This document shows positions 19,988 through 28,335 of a DNA stretch of 64,000 nt, in pieces (the stretch's first letter is position 1; each line of letters begins with the position of its first letter). The stretch lies in the NCBI RefSeq assembly GCF_017808105.1, contig NZ_JADBHF010000011.1:81180-145179 (forward strand), given 5' to 3'. The notes under the pieces were generated by a model, which did not search any database, had not been told where the DNA came from, and saw only the letters and a list, made by a program, of their open reading frames with translations. The position numbers and the translations under genes are program-made. The stretch comes from Brevibacterium renqingii (GTDB lineage: Bacteria > Actinomycetota > Actinomycetes > Actinomycetales > Brevibacteriaceae).

Positions 19988-21039
19988 CCCCGGGCACCAG
20001 CAAAGTTCCTCAACTCGGGTGACTGCTCAAACAGCTTCGCCGAGAAGTCATTGAGATGCAGCAGCTCTCTGAAGGTGAAATGGATGATCCGGTACCCCAG
20101 CCCGAGGAGCCGGTTCTGCTGCTCACCCTCGCTGCGTAAGAGGTCGGGGCCCATCAGCGCATACTTCCCGCTGCCGTCCACGGCGACAATCGTGCGCGTA
20201 GCCTCATGCAGAAAGTCGACGCGGGCGATGAAGCCTCGCGCATCGTCAATGTTCACCTGCTGCTCAAAGCCGGTCAAGCGCAGCGCCTTGAGATTCAGCG
20301 AGCAATAGCTTTCAGCAATGCTCTCAGACACCGCGCTCAGTGACTCGGCCATGTTCTGCGCGGTGATATGCCCGGTCTTCAGCCTCCCAACTGCTGGCAG
20401 AAAATGCTCCTCGATATGTCTTCGCCCCAAGTCTCGAAACCCCTGCGTGTATCCGAAGCGTGGATTGTATCCCGGGGCCGCTCGAATCACTGACTGCCGT
20501 AAAACCCATTCCATCGCAGCGAAAGCCGCCTGCTGACCTCGAAGTCCGATCAAGTCCAAACCGGTGCGAATCGCCGAGGTGGCTCGCAGGTGACCCAGCA
20601 CAACCCGGTCCTCATCGTCGATGGTGCGCCGAGTTCTGACGATCTGCTTCGATGAGGAGTTGCTCCTGGGGTGAATAACCGTGATCGGTCCTTTGGGTAC
20701 TTTGTACAAAGGAATGCCGTGGAGTATCGCTGCCGAGGTCCCCGAAATCGTGTCATCCGCCCGGTAGCGGCGATAACTGTTGATCGTCAGAGAACGCAGG
20801 AGATCTTGGTACTGAAAGTCACTGGCCAGGTCTGCCGCCGTTTTCCCCACGTGGAAGTCGATCCAATCGAAGTCGTCGATGAACCCCGCAATCCGTCGAT
20901 GCGACGGTGCTCGGCAGTCCCTTACGACCGAATACACACCGGCGCAGAGCTTGAGCAGGCAGCAGTTCAGAGCTTGCTTGATCGTGCGGGAGGCGACACC
21001 GGCGGCGATGAATTCTTGTCGATAGACGATGTTGTTCAT
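19984..21039 (-). CDS. AbiEi-antitoxin-like / DUF559 protein
   Basis: 351 residues from ATG 21039 (MNNIVYRQEFIAAGVASRTI), chosen because the first 40 residues of the longer frame are unlike the family. Residues ~1-60 look like the winged-helix AbiEi antitoxin domain (LLKLCAGVYSVVRD). The C-terminal ~90 residues have the DUF559/Vsr-like nuclease fold: FIARVDFLHEATRTIVAVDG, then E, Q and LGYRIIHFTF. Such stand-alone proteins are frequent in actinobacterial accessory DNA. No AbiEii toxin gene lies next to it. GC is lower than in neighbouring housekeeping genes. Confidence 0.65.
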   Translation of the reverse strand: MNNIVYRQEFIAAGVASRTIKQALNCCLLKLCAGVYSVVRDCRAPSHRRIAGFIDDFDWIDFHVGKTAADLASDFQYQDLLRSLTINSYRRYRADDTISGTSAAILHGIPLYKVPKGPITVIHPRSNSSSKQIVRTRRTIDDEDRVVLGHLRATSAIRTGLDLIGLRGQQAAFAAMEWVLRQSVIRAAPGYNPRFGYTQGFRDLGRRHIEEHFLPAVGRLKTGHITAQNMAESLSAVSESIAESYCSLNLKALRLTGFEQQVNIDDARGFIARVDFLHEATRTIVAVDGSGKYALMGPDLLRSEGEQQNRLLGLGYRIIHFTFRELLHLNDFSAKLFEQSPELRNFAGARG

Positions 21040-21607
21040 GCTGTGAGTCTGTGTGAGGACCGTCCGCAATTTCGATGCGGTGAAACTTGCCTGTGGAAGA
21101 GGCACCTTCATCCACTTACCGCAGGTGTACGAGTGATGCTGATGTCCACAAGTTCGCACTACCGAGCGACCGCTCGTACGATGAGGCCCTGTAGACGGCC
21201 AGGGGCTGTCGAATCCGCTGCAAGTGGCCGAGGCTCAGGGATTTCCTCGTCTGATCGTGCCACCGTCAGACCCGCGTTCGTTCACAAGGTTGAACGATCG
21301 AGTCGGCGCTGCAACGACCACGTCACGCAAGCACTCAATACACATTCGGCGCAACCAGGCACCATACTTTGTACTCGCGCAACCACATTCGGTGCACACC
21401 GGCTTCACCTCGGGTGCCTGACATCTGTTCGCGCCCTGATGACATGGACGCGATGTGGTGCCACCCCACTGCTGCCCGTTCCAAGCCGGCCAAATTCCCC
21501 AGAAGACGGCCGAACGCCCCGATGAAGAATTACTCCATCGAGGCGTCGTACCCGTCAAATGAGCGGCTTGCGGTCTACACCGTACAAACGCGAAACATGT
21601 CGAACGC
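21040..21607. other. Intergenic region with the left 117-bp repeat
   Basis: 568 bases between fmdA and the AbiEi-like gene. The only strong signal is the left 117-bp direct repeat. A 107-codon minus-strand frame (21235-21558) crosses it and contains VCTECG..MCIEC, a possible zinc ribbon. The frame has no ribosome site I can support and is listed as doubtful. Confidence 0.5.
21343..21459. repeat. 117-bp direct repeat, left copy
   Basis: Aligns without gaps to 25019-25135, with 14 mismatches in 117 (about 88 % identity). The last ~75 bases are almost identical. On the minus strand both copies are open and encode similar peptides (QGANRCQAPEVKPVCTECG here, QDANRCQAPDVKPVCTECG in the other copy), so they may derive from the same small gene. 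The pair brackets the amide cassette. Confidence 0.88.
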
Positions 21608-22855
21608 TCAGGACGTCACAGCGACCTGACCACGATCTGTCTTGACCGGTCCATCACCGCCGGGGCGAATGTCGAAATCGAAGATCTCGGTCGGCAGGAA
21701 CAGCGAACAGCACGCGTTCGGAATGTCGACGACCGAGCTCAGTCGCCCCTGGATCGGTGCAGTGCCGAGGATAAGATACGCCTGTTCACCGGTGTAGCCC
21801 CATTTCTTGAGGTACTCGATAGCATTGAGGCAGGCATTTCGATAAGCCTCGGTTGCATCCATGTACAGGTTTGTATCGTCTCTGTGGTCGACTGAGATTC
21901 CAGTGAACGTCAGCCATTCGGAGTATGTCGGCTCTACTCGGCTGGGCTGGAAGATGGGGTTGTGAGTCACCCCGTAGGTTTCCATTCCACCCTTGATCAC
22001 CTCAAAGTGCAGGTCGATGAAACCGCCCATCTCAATGGCACCGCAGAAGTTGATCTCACCGTCTCCCTGGCTGAAGTGCAGATCGCCGACCGAGTACTTC
22101 GCGCCGTCAACATACACCGGGTAGTAGACGCGAGATCCTCGAGTGAGGTTCATGACGTCCATATTGCCGCCGTGCTCGCGCGGGGGAACCGTCCGCGCAC
22201 CTTCCTGTGCGACACGTGCGGCGATTTCAGTATCGGCGGTTCCTGCGAGCGCCGAGGCGACTGTGGGTGGAATCGCCAGTGGAGGCACTCGCTCGGGATC
22301 GGTATCGACCAATGCCTGCTCGCGCTTGTTCCAGCGCGACAGCAGCTCGGGTGAGGGCGCAGTGCCAGCAAGTCCCGGGTGCTGGATTCCCGTATAACGG
22401 ACTCCGGGGATGTGCCGCGAGGTGCATTCCTGTCCACGGAAATCCCACACTGCCTTATATGCATCGGGGAAGTAGTCGGTGAGGAAGCCACCGCCGTTGA
22501 CCTTTGCGAAGATGCCCGAATAACCCCAACCCTCGCCACAGTTGTCGCCTTTCGTCTGAGTAGCGGGCCCGAGGTCGACGATGTCGACAACGAGGAGATC
22601 TCCCGGGGCAGCGCCTTCGATGTCGAAAGGCCCGGACAGCATGTGGTTGTGGTCGAGGTCGACGTCTCGGACGTCGTTTGCCGAGTCGTTGTTGCCGATC
22701 TGCCCGTCAGTCCATTCCTTGCTTTCGATTCGGACGAGGTTTTCGGGCTTGATAGTTGCGGCTGATGGAATGTCGGGGTGCCAGCGGTTGTGACCGGGGA
22801 CTGCTTGATCGCGCATCGACTTATCGTGATCGACGCTGAACACTACTTCGGGCAT
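21608..22855 (-). CDS. fmdA: Formamidase/acetamidase FmdA
   Basis: Hydrolyses formamide or short aliphatic amides to the acid and ammonia in the cytoplasm. 415 residues from ATG 22855, which has AAAGGAG at proper spacing; a longer frame upstream is not used. GHNRWHPDIPSAATIKP, MLSGPFDIEGAAPGDLLVV, and HPGLAGTAPSPELLSRWN are FmdA/AmdA family signatures. Formamidase versus acetamidase cannot be decided. It is the last gene of a minus-strand unit amiC-like, fmdB, fmdA, which suggests inducible use of amides as nitrogen or carbon source. Confidence 0.94.
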   Translation of the reverse strand: MPEVVFSVDHDKSMRDQAVPGHNRWHPDIPSAATIKPENLVRIESKEWTDGQIGNNDSANDVRDVDLDHNHMLSGPFDIEGAAPGDLLVVDIVDLGPATQTKGDNCGEGWGYSGIFAKVNGGGFLTDYFPDAYKAVWDFRGQECTSRHIPGVRYTGIQHPGLAGTAPSPELLSRWNKREQALVDTDPERVPPLAIPPTVASALAGTADTEIAARVAQEGARTVPPREHGGNMDVMNLTRGSRVYYPVYVDGAKYSVGDLHFSQGDGEINFCGAIEMGGFIDLHFEVIKGGMETYGVTHNPIFQPSRVEPTYSEWLTFTGISVDHRDDTNLYMDATEAYRNACLNAIEYLKKWGYTGEQAYLILGTAPIQGRLSSVVDIPNACCSLFLPTEIFDFDIRPGGDGPVKTDRGQVAVTS

Positions 22856-22975
22856 TGCATGACTCCTTTGAGTGAAAACACCTTGTCTTGCAGGTCGGAT
22901 GGTCTTGTGGGTCAGGTGGAAATTCGACACATGCGAAGGCCTCGTGTCAGCCCGGGGACTGCCCCGGAACCGCAT

Positions 22976-23239
22976 TCACCTGATGCCGACGCGATCCGGC
23001 GGCGCAGCGCTCCGTGCAGGTGGAATGCGGCGAGTGACCAGGGGAGCTTCAGCACTGCGCTCGGATTGAGCAACGGCTCGGTCGAGCGAGGGGTTCAGTC
23101 CACTCAGGTGAGGAACTTCGTAGCTCCTCTTGCTCTCGTCATTACATGTCGGACATCGCCCGGCAAGTGAGCTCTGGGACATTGGGCGGACGAGAGAAAA
23201 CGACCCGCAACGGGCGCAGGTATATGAGTATGTCGGCAA
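22976..23239 (-). CDS. fmdB: FmdB-family zinc-ribbon protein
   Basis: 87 residues starting at a TTG (23239) preceded by GGGAGGTG. The zinc ribbon is PTYSYTCARCGSFSLVRPMS followed by CPTC, the CxxC-x17-CxxC pattern of the FmdB family. FmdB was named as a putative regulator of amidase genes. Its position directly before fmdA, 120 bases apart, supports that partnership. The C-terminal half is Arg/Ala-rich and disordered-looking. No ATG start is available at this position. Confidence 0.88.
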   Translation of the reverse strand: MPTYSYTCARCGSFSLVRPMSQSSLAGRCPTCNDESKRSYEVPHLSGLNPSLDRAVAQSERSAEAPLVTRRIPPARSAAPPDRVGIR

Positions 23240-23253
23240 TGGGCACCTCCCTG

Positions 23254-23286
23254 TGCTTTCAATCACAATAGTTTCAGATGAAAGCA
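23254..23286. promoter_or_regulatory. Inverted repeat before fmdB
   Basis: TGCTTTCA (23254-23261) and TGAAAGCA (23279-23286) are exact complements with a 17-base AT-rich spacer, just upstream of the fmdB ribosome site. It could be a regulator site for fmdBA. The regulator is not identifiable. Confidence 0.4.
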
Positions 23287-23363
23287 TTAGTCAAGAGTCT
23301 GCACCGGCCCGAGCCCCTTCACCGTGCCGCCGCCAAGGCCCACAGACGCTGGGCAGGCTAAGC

Positions 23364-24449
23364 CTAGAAGGTAGTGAGAACGTCGAAGTCCGCCTGCCCC
23401 GCCCGAGCCAAATGGATCTGCTGGTGTACGTGGCCGCCCTGAAATTCGAGACTTCCGCGGGGGCTCTCATAGCCGAAACCGTCCGTCACCGCGAGGATCT
23501 CGTGCAGATCGATGCTGCCGGCCGCCGTGATCAGCTCGGCCAGCAGTGCAATCCCTTCGAAGCATGACTCTGCCTGATTATTCAGCGGAGGCGCCGCAGC
23601 GCCGAATTCAGCTGCATATGCTCCGACGAGGTCAAGCGAGCTCTCAGTGGCTAAGGATCGAAAATATCCAGCAGCCACGTACATGTTTTCGCAGCCACCC
23701 CCGCCCGAGGCCAGGAGCATGTTTTCCTCCATCAGCGGAGCGAATCGCACCAGGTGCCGGTGCAGACCTCTGGCAGAGAATTCGCGATTGAACTCCACAG
23801 CATCCTGCCCTACCAGGAACATCAGCACCCCATCACCGCTCTTCGATTCTTCCAGCTCATCGAGGACCGAGGTGTAGTCAGCGTTTCCAAACCGAATGAA
23901 ATTGAGCGAGAGTACGTCCAGGCCGAGGTTTCGCGCAAAATCCTGTGCGGCTCGAGCCGACCGCTTCGGCCAGATATAGTCCGAGCCGACAATATGCCAG
24001 CGCCTCGCGCCCAGTTCCGCACGAAACCATTCCAAGGCGGGAGCAATCTGTCGCTCTGGCGTTTCACCGGTGCAGAAGACCCCCGGCCCACGCTCCCCAC
24101 CCTCATACAGTGAGGTATAGACATACGGGATCCTCCCTGCTGTCACCGGAGTGAGCGCTTCTCGAACAGAGGAAATGTGCCACCCGGTGAGAGCATCGAT
24201 CCGCCCGCATCCGACGAGGCGGTCCACCTCGGCGGCCACCTGAGCCGGCGGTGCGCCCGCATCGATGATTTCCAATTCAAGCCGCCGACCGATCACTCCT
24301 GACTCGGCATTCGACTGCCGCGAGTACAGCTCGGCCACAGCTTCACACGACGGCCCGAATATTCCGCCGGGCCCTTGCAGGGGAATTGCCAATCCCAACC
24401 TCAGGACGTCGTCAGACCGAGCCTCGTGAAATGCCGAACTCCACCCCAC
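23364..24449 (-). CDS. AmiC-like amide-binding sensor protein
   Basis: Type-1 periplasmic-binding fold of the AmiC/UrtA group, 361 residues. There is no signal peptide, so it should be cytoplasmic like AmiC, the ligand sensor of the Pseudomonas amidase operon. LRLGLAIPLQGPGGIFGPSC opens the fold, and ALEWFRAELGARRWHIVGSDYIWP matches the AmiC/urea-binding protein signature. The start is GTG 24449 because AGGAGG lies 4-5 bases before it; the ATG codons upstream have no ribosome site. No AmiR antiterminator is nearby; a MarR gene is divergent instead. Confidence 0.87.
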   Translation of the reverse strand: MGWSSAFHEARSDDVLRLGLAIPLQGPGGIFGPSCEAVAELYSRQSNAESGVIGRRLELEIIDAGAPPAQVAAEVDRLVGCGRIDALTGWHISSVREALTPVTAGRIPYVYTSLYEGGERGPGVFCTGETPERQIAPALEWFRAELGARRWHIVGSDYIWPKRSARAAQDFARNLGLDVLSLNFIRFGNADYTSVLDELEESKSGDGVLMFLVGQDAVEFNREFSARGLHRHLVRFAPLMEENMLLASGGGGCENMYVAAGYFRSLATESSLDLVGAYAAEFGAAAPPLNNQAESCFEGIALLAELITAAGSIDLHEILAVTDGFGYESPRGSLEFQGGHVHQQIHLARAGQADFDVLTTF

Positions 24450-24479
24450 GTCGCCTCCTCGCGCCATTGGAGATAACAT

Positions 24480-24491
24480 TTTCATGTGAAA
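24480..24491. promoter_or_regulatory. Palindrome in the amiC-marR divergent spacer
   Basis: TTTCATGTGAAA is a perfect 12-base palindrome halfway between the AmiC-like gene (start 24449, minus) and the MarR gene (start 24539, plus). Position and symmetry fit a MarR-family operator controlling both directions. Confidence 0.5.
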
Positions 24492-24538
24492 GGATTGCCT
24501 ATCAATCTAGGGCGGTCCGGCAGAAAAGGAAAGATCTC

Positions 24539-24991
24539 GTGGAGTCACAACTCGTTGGTCACACCGCAACCGGTGCAACAATGCGCCTACTGTCACGCTC
24601 CGCGAACGCAGTTGATCGCCACCTTTCGGTTGCGCTTTCCAGTTCAGATCTCTCGCTGGATCAATGGCGGGTGCTCGACGCCCTGTACGAATCTGATGGC
24701 TTCACTATGTCCGCTCTCGCCGAAGCCGTCGGAACAAGCAGCGCCACCCTCACTCGCGTCGTCGACAGACTAGTCACACGTTCGCTGGTGTACCGGACCA
24801 GCGACGCTGCCGACCGACGTCGCGTCCTGGTTCGTCTCTCACAACGAGGCATCCGCCAAATCGACGACCTCCGACAGGAAGTTGGGCGAGCTGAGGCACT
24901 GTTGTTTGCGGGGCTCTCTCCGTCCGAGCAGACTCAACTGACTTCACTTCTCGCCCGCGTGGGTGTCGACCCCGACCGTGTATTCACCTAA
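24539..24991 (+). CDS. MarR-family transcriptional regulator
   Basis: 150 residues from GTG 24539, preceded by AAAGGAAA. The winged helix is visible: LSLDQWRVLDALYESDGFTM, LAEAVGTSSATLTRVVDRL, then the wing VYRTSDAADRRRVLVRLS. Divergent from the AmiC-like sensor, so it probably controls the amide cassette. Mycobacterium smegmatis is known to pair a MarR-type repressor and AmiC with its FmdA-type acetamidase, and this cassette has the same parts in a different order. Confidence 0.88.
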   Translation: MESQLVGHTATGATMRLLSRSANAVDRHLSVALSSSDLSLDQWRVLDALYESDGFTMSALAEAVGTSSATLTRVVDRLVTRSLVYRTSDAADRRRVLVRLSQRGIRQIDDLRQEVGRAEALLFAGLSPSEQTQLTSLLARVGVDPDRVFT

Positions 24992-25018
24992 CTCGGCATC
25001 GGAAAGGTTCTCGCGCCA

Positions 25019-25135
25019 CATTTGGTGCAGCCCGGCACCACATTTCCTACTCGTGAAACCACATTCGGTGCACACCGGCTTCACGTCCGGTGCCTGACAT
25101 CTGTTCGCATCCTGATGACATGGACGCGATGTGGT
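25019..25135. repeat. 117-bp direct repeat, right copy
   Basis: Partner of 21343-21459, ungapped, about 88 % identical, same orientation. It begins 27 bases after the marR stop, so with its partner it brackets marR, amiC-like, fmdB and fmdA exactly. Confidence 0.88.
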
Positions 25136-25255
25136 TTGGAAGGCGCGAAGGCAACGGGATGCTGAGTCGCCGACACCGCTGCGGTGTCAACGAAGCGCCA
25201 CCGCCCACTCACCGGTGCCCGGCTCTCAGCACACACAGCCGAATCGTCAGAACGA

Positions 25256-25284
25256 CTCAGTAGTACACGGCCAGACGACCGCGG
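25256..25284. repeat. 29-bp direct repeat, right copy (3' end of the siderophore ATPase gene)
   Basis: Perfect match to 19171-19199. This copy is the native one, since it contains the stop codon and last codons (RGRLAVYY) of the ATPase gene. Confidence 0.9.
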
Positions 25285-26012
25285 GGGCCGTCGATGACCT
25301 CGACGGGGGTGTCGAAGACTCGGGAGAGCACCTCGCCGGTCATGATCTCCTCGGGAGTGCCGAACTCGACGACCTTCCCCTGCTTCACGGCGCAGATGTG
25401 GTCAGCATAGTGGCCGGCGAAGTTGATGTCGTGGAGGACGATGACGATCGTACGGCCCATCGCCGAGGCGGCCCGCCGCAGGTGCTGCATCATCTGCACC
25501 GAATGCTTCATGTCGAGGTTGTTCAGCGGCTCGTCGAGGAGCACGTAGTCGGTGTCCTGAGCGAGCACCATCGCCACATAGGCGCGCTGCCGCTGACCGC
25601 CGGAGAGTTCGTCGATGAATCGCTCCTCGAGGTCACCGAGCTCGAGGAAGTCGATCGCCTGTGAGATGACCTCCTCGTCCTCGCGCGTCAACCGTCCCTT
25701 CGAGTAGGGGAAGCGGCCGAAGCCGACGAGCTGCCGGATCGTGAGGCGCGTGATGTAGTGGTTCTCCTGACGCAGGATCGACACGACCTTCGCGAGATCC
25801 TTCGACTTCGTCGAGGCGACGTCGAATCCGGCGATCTCGATCGCGCCGTCGTCGATGCCGAGCAGTCGTCCGACCATCGTCAGCAGCGTCGATTTGCCGG
25901 CGCCGTTGGGCCCGACCAGCGCGGTCACGCCCCCGGCCGGGATCTGCAGATCGACGGGGCCGATCTCGACCTCGTCGCTGTAGGACTTGCGGACATCGCT
26001 CAGTGTGATCAC
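25257..26012 (-). CDS. Siderophore ABC transporter ATP-binding protein
   Basis: FepC/FecE-type ATPase, 251 residues. Walker A GPNGAGKST, signature LSGGQRQRAYVAM, Walker B YVLLDEPLNNLD, H-loop VLHDINFAGHYAD. The start is GTG 26012, overlapping the permease stop by GTGA, with AAAGGGAC before it. Last gene of a four-gene minus-strand operon for ferric-siderophore import. Its 3' end is the site of the 29-bp duplication that bounds the neighbouring block; the gene itself is intact. Confidence 0.94.
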   Translation of the reverse strand: MITLSDVRKSYSDEVEIGPVDLQIPAGGVTALVGPNGAGKSTLLTMVGRLLGIDDGAIEIAGFDVASTKSKDLAKVVSILRQENHYITRLTIRQLVGFGRFPYSKGRLTREDEEVISQAIDFLELGDLEERFIDELSGGQRQRAYVAMVLAQDTDYVLLDEPLNNLDMKHSVQMMQHLRRAASAMGRTIVIVLHDINFAGHYADHICAVKQGKVVEFGTPEEIMTGEVLSRVFDTPVEVIDGPRGRLAVYY

Positions 26013-27235
26013 AGGCGTCCCTTTCTCATGACGACGACGAGGAATGCCACGCCTCCGACGACCTCGACGATGATCGAGACGACGCCCTGGGCGTAGAAGA
26101 TGTTCTTCATGATGAAGTACGCCCCGCCGAGGACCGTGAACGCGATGAGCGCGGCCATGGGCAGGATGTACTTGTGGTCGAAGGTGTCGGAGAACTGATA
26201 GGCGAGCATCGCGACAAGGAAGCCGAGGAAGACCATCGGCCCGATCATCGACACGGACACGGCCATGAGGATGGAGACGAAGAAGAGGATCTTCATCATT
26301 TCGAACTTGTGGTTGAGCCCCAGGTTGCTCGTGGTGTCCCGGCCCAGTGCGAGCACGTTGAGCCGGCCCGAGCTCGCGTAGATCGCGCCGCAGGCGAGTA
26401 CGCACAGCGGGATCGCGAGTGGCAGATACGCGGAGTCCGAGTTCGCGATCGAACCGAAGAGACGGGCGGAGAGGATGTCGAACTCGCTCGGCGTCAGGGT
26501 CCGCTGCATGAAGGTCGCGATCGAGCCGAGTCCGCCGCCGATGACGACGCCGATGAGCAGCATGATCGCCACGCTGCCGTGCCTGCCGGAGAGCAGCCAG
26601 CCGTAGAGCACCAGGGACAGGCCGACCATGACGATCAGCTGGATGGCGAAGGGCGCCAAGCCCTTGAGATCGACGATGGCGGTGACGCCGAAGAAGTACA
26701 TCGCTCCGGTCTGGATCGCGACGTAGAGCGATTCGAAGCCCATGATCGAGGGGGTGATGATCCGGTTGTTCGTCACCGTCTGGAAGGAGACCGTGGCGAA
26801 GGCCTGACTGAGGGCGACGATGGCGAGGACGACGAGATTCTTCAACCGCAGCTGGGCGATGAGCCAGAATCCGTCATCGGTGATCGGCATCGGGTTGTCC
26901 CAGGCCAGCAGCCCGAGGGCGACCGCCGCCGAGACGACGACGAGGGCTGCCATGATCACCCAGTACCGGCGCCGAGCCCGCGGAGTCGGCAGGGAGCCCG
27001 CCGACCGCCGAGGCGGACGCGAGGTCGAGCGCCGAGGCGGACGCGAGGTCGAGCGCCGAGGTAGGCCCGCGATCATCGACCGAGTCGCAGTCGCTGCCCC
27101 TGCCGCGCGAGCGTCAGCGTCGCCGCCCTCGGCCGGGCGGGTGCGCACGGCTGCAGTCTCCGTCTCCTGCGCGGAGGCGGGTGCCGTCTGGCTGCCGGGT
27201 GCCTGTGCGGTTGATGTGGAAGTCGTATCGTGCAT
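26009..27235 (-). CDS. Siderophore ABC transporter permease 2 (FecCD family)
   Basis: 408 residues, about nine to ten TM helices; LGLNHKFEMMKILFFVSILM and SMIGPMVFLGFLVAMLAYQF are FecCD signatures. An unusual ~75-residue hydrophilic N-terminus rich in Ala, Thr and Arg precedes the first helix and contains the octad RRSTSRPP twice, from a 24-bp tandem repeat (27006-27053). It starts 2 bases after the first permease and overlaps the ATPase gene by 4 bases. Confidence 0.93.
   Translation of the reverse strand: MHDTTSTSTAQAPGSQTAPASAQETETAAVRTRPAEGGDADARAAGAATATRSMIAGLPRRSTSRPPRRSTSRPPRRSAGSLPTPRARRRYWVIMAALVVVSAAVALGLLAWDNPMPITDDGFWLIAQLRLKNLVVLAIVALSQAFATVSFQTVTNNRIITPSIMGFESLYVAIQTGAMYFFGVTAIVDLKGLAPFAIQLIVMVGLSLVLYGWLLSGRHGSVAIMLLIGVVIGGGLGSIATFMQRTLTPSEFDILSARLFGSIANSDSAYLPLAIPLCVLACGAIYASSGRLNVLALGRDTTSNLGLNHKFEMMKILFFVSILMAVSVSMIGPMVFLGFLVAMLAYQFSDTFDHKYILPMAALIAFTVLGGAYFIMKNIFYAQGVVSIIVEVVGGVAFLVVVMRKGRL
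27006..27053. repeat. 24-bp in-frame tandem repeat in permease 2
   Basis: Two identical 24-base units (27006-27029, 27030-27053) beginning CGCCGAGGCGGACGCGAGG, followed by a partial third. The repeat is in frame and adds PPRRSTSR octads to the cytoplasmic N-terminus. Each unit also contains the abundant motif GCCGAGGCGG. Confidence 0.85.
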
Positions 27236-27237
27236 CT

Positions 27238-28320
27238 TCAGCCCTTCTTCCGTGCGCGCATGAGGAGTGCGACGAACACCGCGGCGCCGACGACTCCGAG
27301 GATGAGGGACACCGGCACCTCGAACGGCATGACGATGATGCGGCCGATGAGATCGCAGACCGTGACGATCGCGATGCCCAGCAGGCAGACCCAGGGCAGG
27401 TTGCTGCGCAGGTCGTCGCCGCGCAGCATCGACACGATATTGGGCACGATGAGACCGAGGAACGGGAGGTTGCCGACGACGACGGTGACGATTCCCGTGG
27501 CGATGGACACGAGGATCGTGCCGATGAGGATGATCCGGTTGTAGTTGAGCCCGACGTTCGTCGCGATCTCCTTGCCCAGCCCCGCCACGGTGAAGCGGTC
27601 AGCCGCGACGAAGACGGCGGCGACGACGAGGGCGACGATCCACAGCACCTCGTACTGCCCGCGCAGGATCGAGGTGAAGCTGCCGGCGAACCAGATGCCC
27701 AGGCTCTGGAGCATGTCCATCTGGACGGCGACGAAGGTCGAGATCGCGCCGACCACGGCTCCGAGCATGATGCCGATGATGGGCACGATGAGCGAGGACT
27801 TCAGCGAGACGCGGCGGAGGAACAGGAAGAAGATGATGGTGCCGAGGAACGCGGCGATGATCGCGCCGATCATCCGCGCGAGGATCGAGGCGTCGGGATA
27901 GATGATGACGGTGAGCATGAGGCCGAGTCCGGCCCATTCCGTCGTGCCCGTCGTCGTCGGTTCGACGAAGCGGTTCTGAGTCAGCAGCTGCATGACGAGC
28001 CCGCACATCGCCATCGCCGCTCCCGAGAGGACGAGGGCGATGGTGCGCGGAACGCGGGTGATCTGGAACATCTCGGCTCCGCCTTCGCCGCCGAAGATGT
28101 CGTAGACACCGGTCAGCAGCGAGGCCGCGAGCAGAGCGAGGACACCGAGGACGCTGAGCAGGAACTTCCAGTCCAGCAGCTGTCCCACCACCGCCGAGGC
28201 GGGTTCCACGGATGCGGTTCGGACGCGGGGGGCCGGACGGATGCCAGCCTCGGTGATGGACGTGCGACTGCCGGCACCGGTGTCACCGGTGCCGGCAGTG
28301 CTGCGTGGGGCTCGTGTCAT
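27238..28320 (-). CDS. Siderophore ABC transporter permease 1 (FecCD family)
   Basis: 360 residues with about nine TM helices. ITRVPRTIALVLSGAAMAMC is the FecCD entry motif, and GNLPFLGLIVPNIVSMLRGD carries the conserved cytoplasmic coupling region before the last helices. The N-terminal ~45 residues are hydrophilic and Thr/Arg/Ala-rich. It lies 15 bases after the binding-protein gene and 2 bases before permease 2, so all are co-transcribed. Confidence 0.93.
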   Translation of the reverse strand: MTRAPRSTAGTGDTGAGSRTSITEAGIRPAPRVRTASVEPASAVVGQLLDWKFLLSVLGVLALLAASLLTGVYDIFGGEGGAEMFQITRVPRTIALVLSGAAMAMCGLVMQLLTQNRFVEPTTTGTTEWAGLGLMLTVIIYPDASILARMIGAIIAAFLGTIIFFLFLRRVSLKSSLIVPIIGIMLGAVVGAISTFVAVQMDMLQSLGIWFAGSFTSILRGQYEVLWIVALVVAAVFVAADRFTVAGLGKEIATNVGLNYNRIILIGTILVSIATGIVTVVVGNLPFLGLIVPNIVSMLRGDDLRSNLPWVCLLGIAIVTVCDLIGRIIVMPFEVPVSLILGVVGAAVFVALLMRARKKG

Positions 28321-28335
28321 GCGCGGGAGCGGACC

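Noticed and set aside
21235..21558. 107-residue minus-strand frame with CxxC pairs
   Set aside because: It overlaps the 117-bp repeat, lacks a ribosome site, and the right copy has a stop soon after the shared part. Kept only as a repeat-derived remnant.
23335..23362. GGCTAAGCCTAG as a second iron box before fmdB
   Set aside because: Too few matches to the DtxR consensus and no iron link to the amide genes.
19171..25284. Classic tRNA-targeted genomic island
   Set aside because: No tRNA at either end, no integrase, and the repeat is a protein-gene 3' end.
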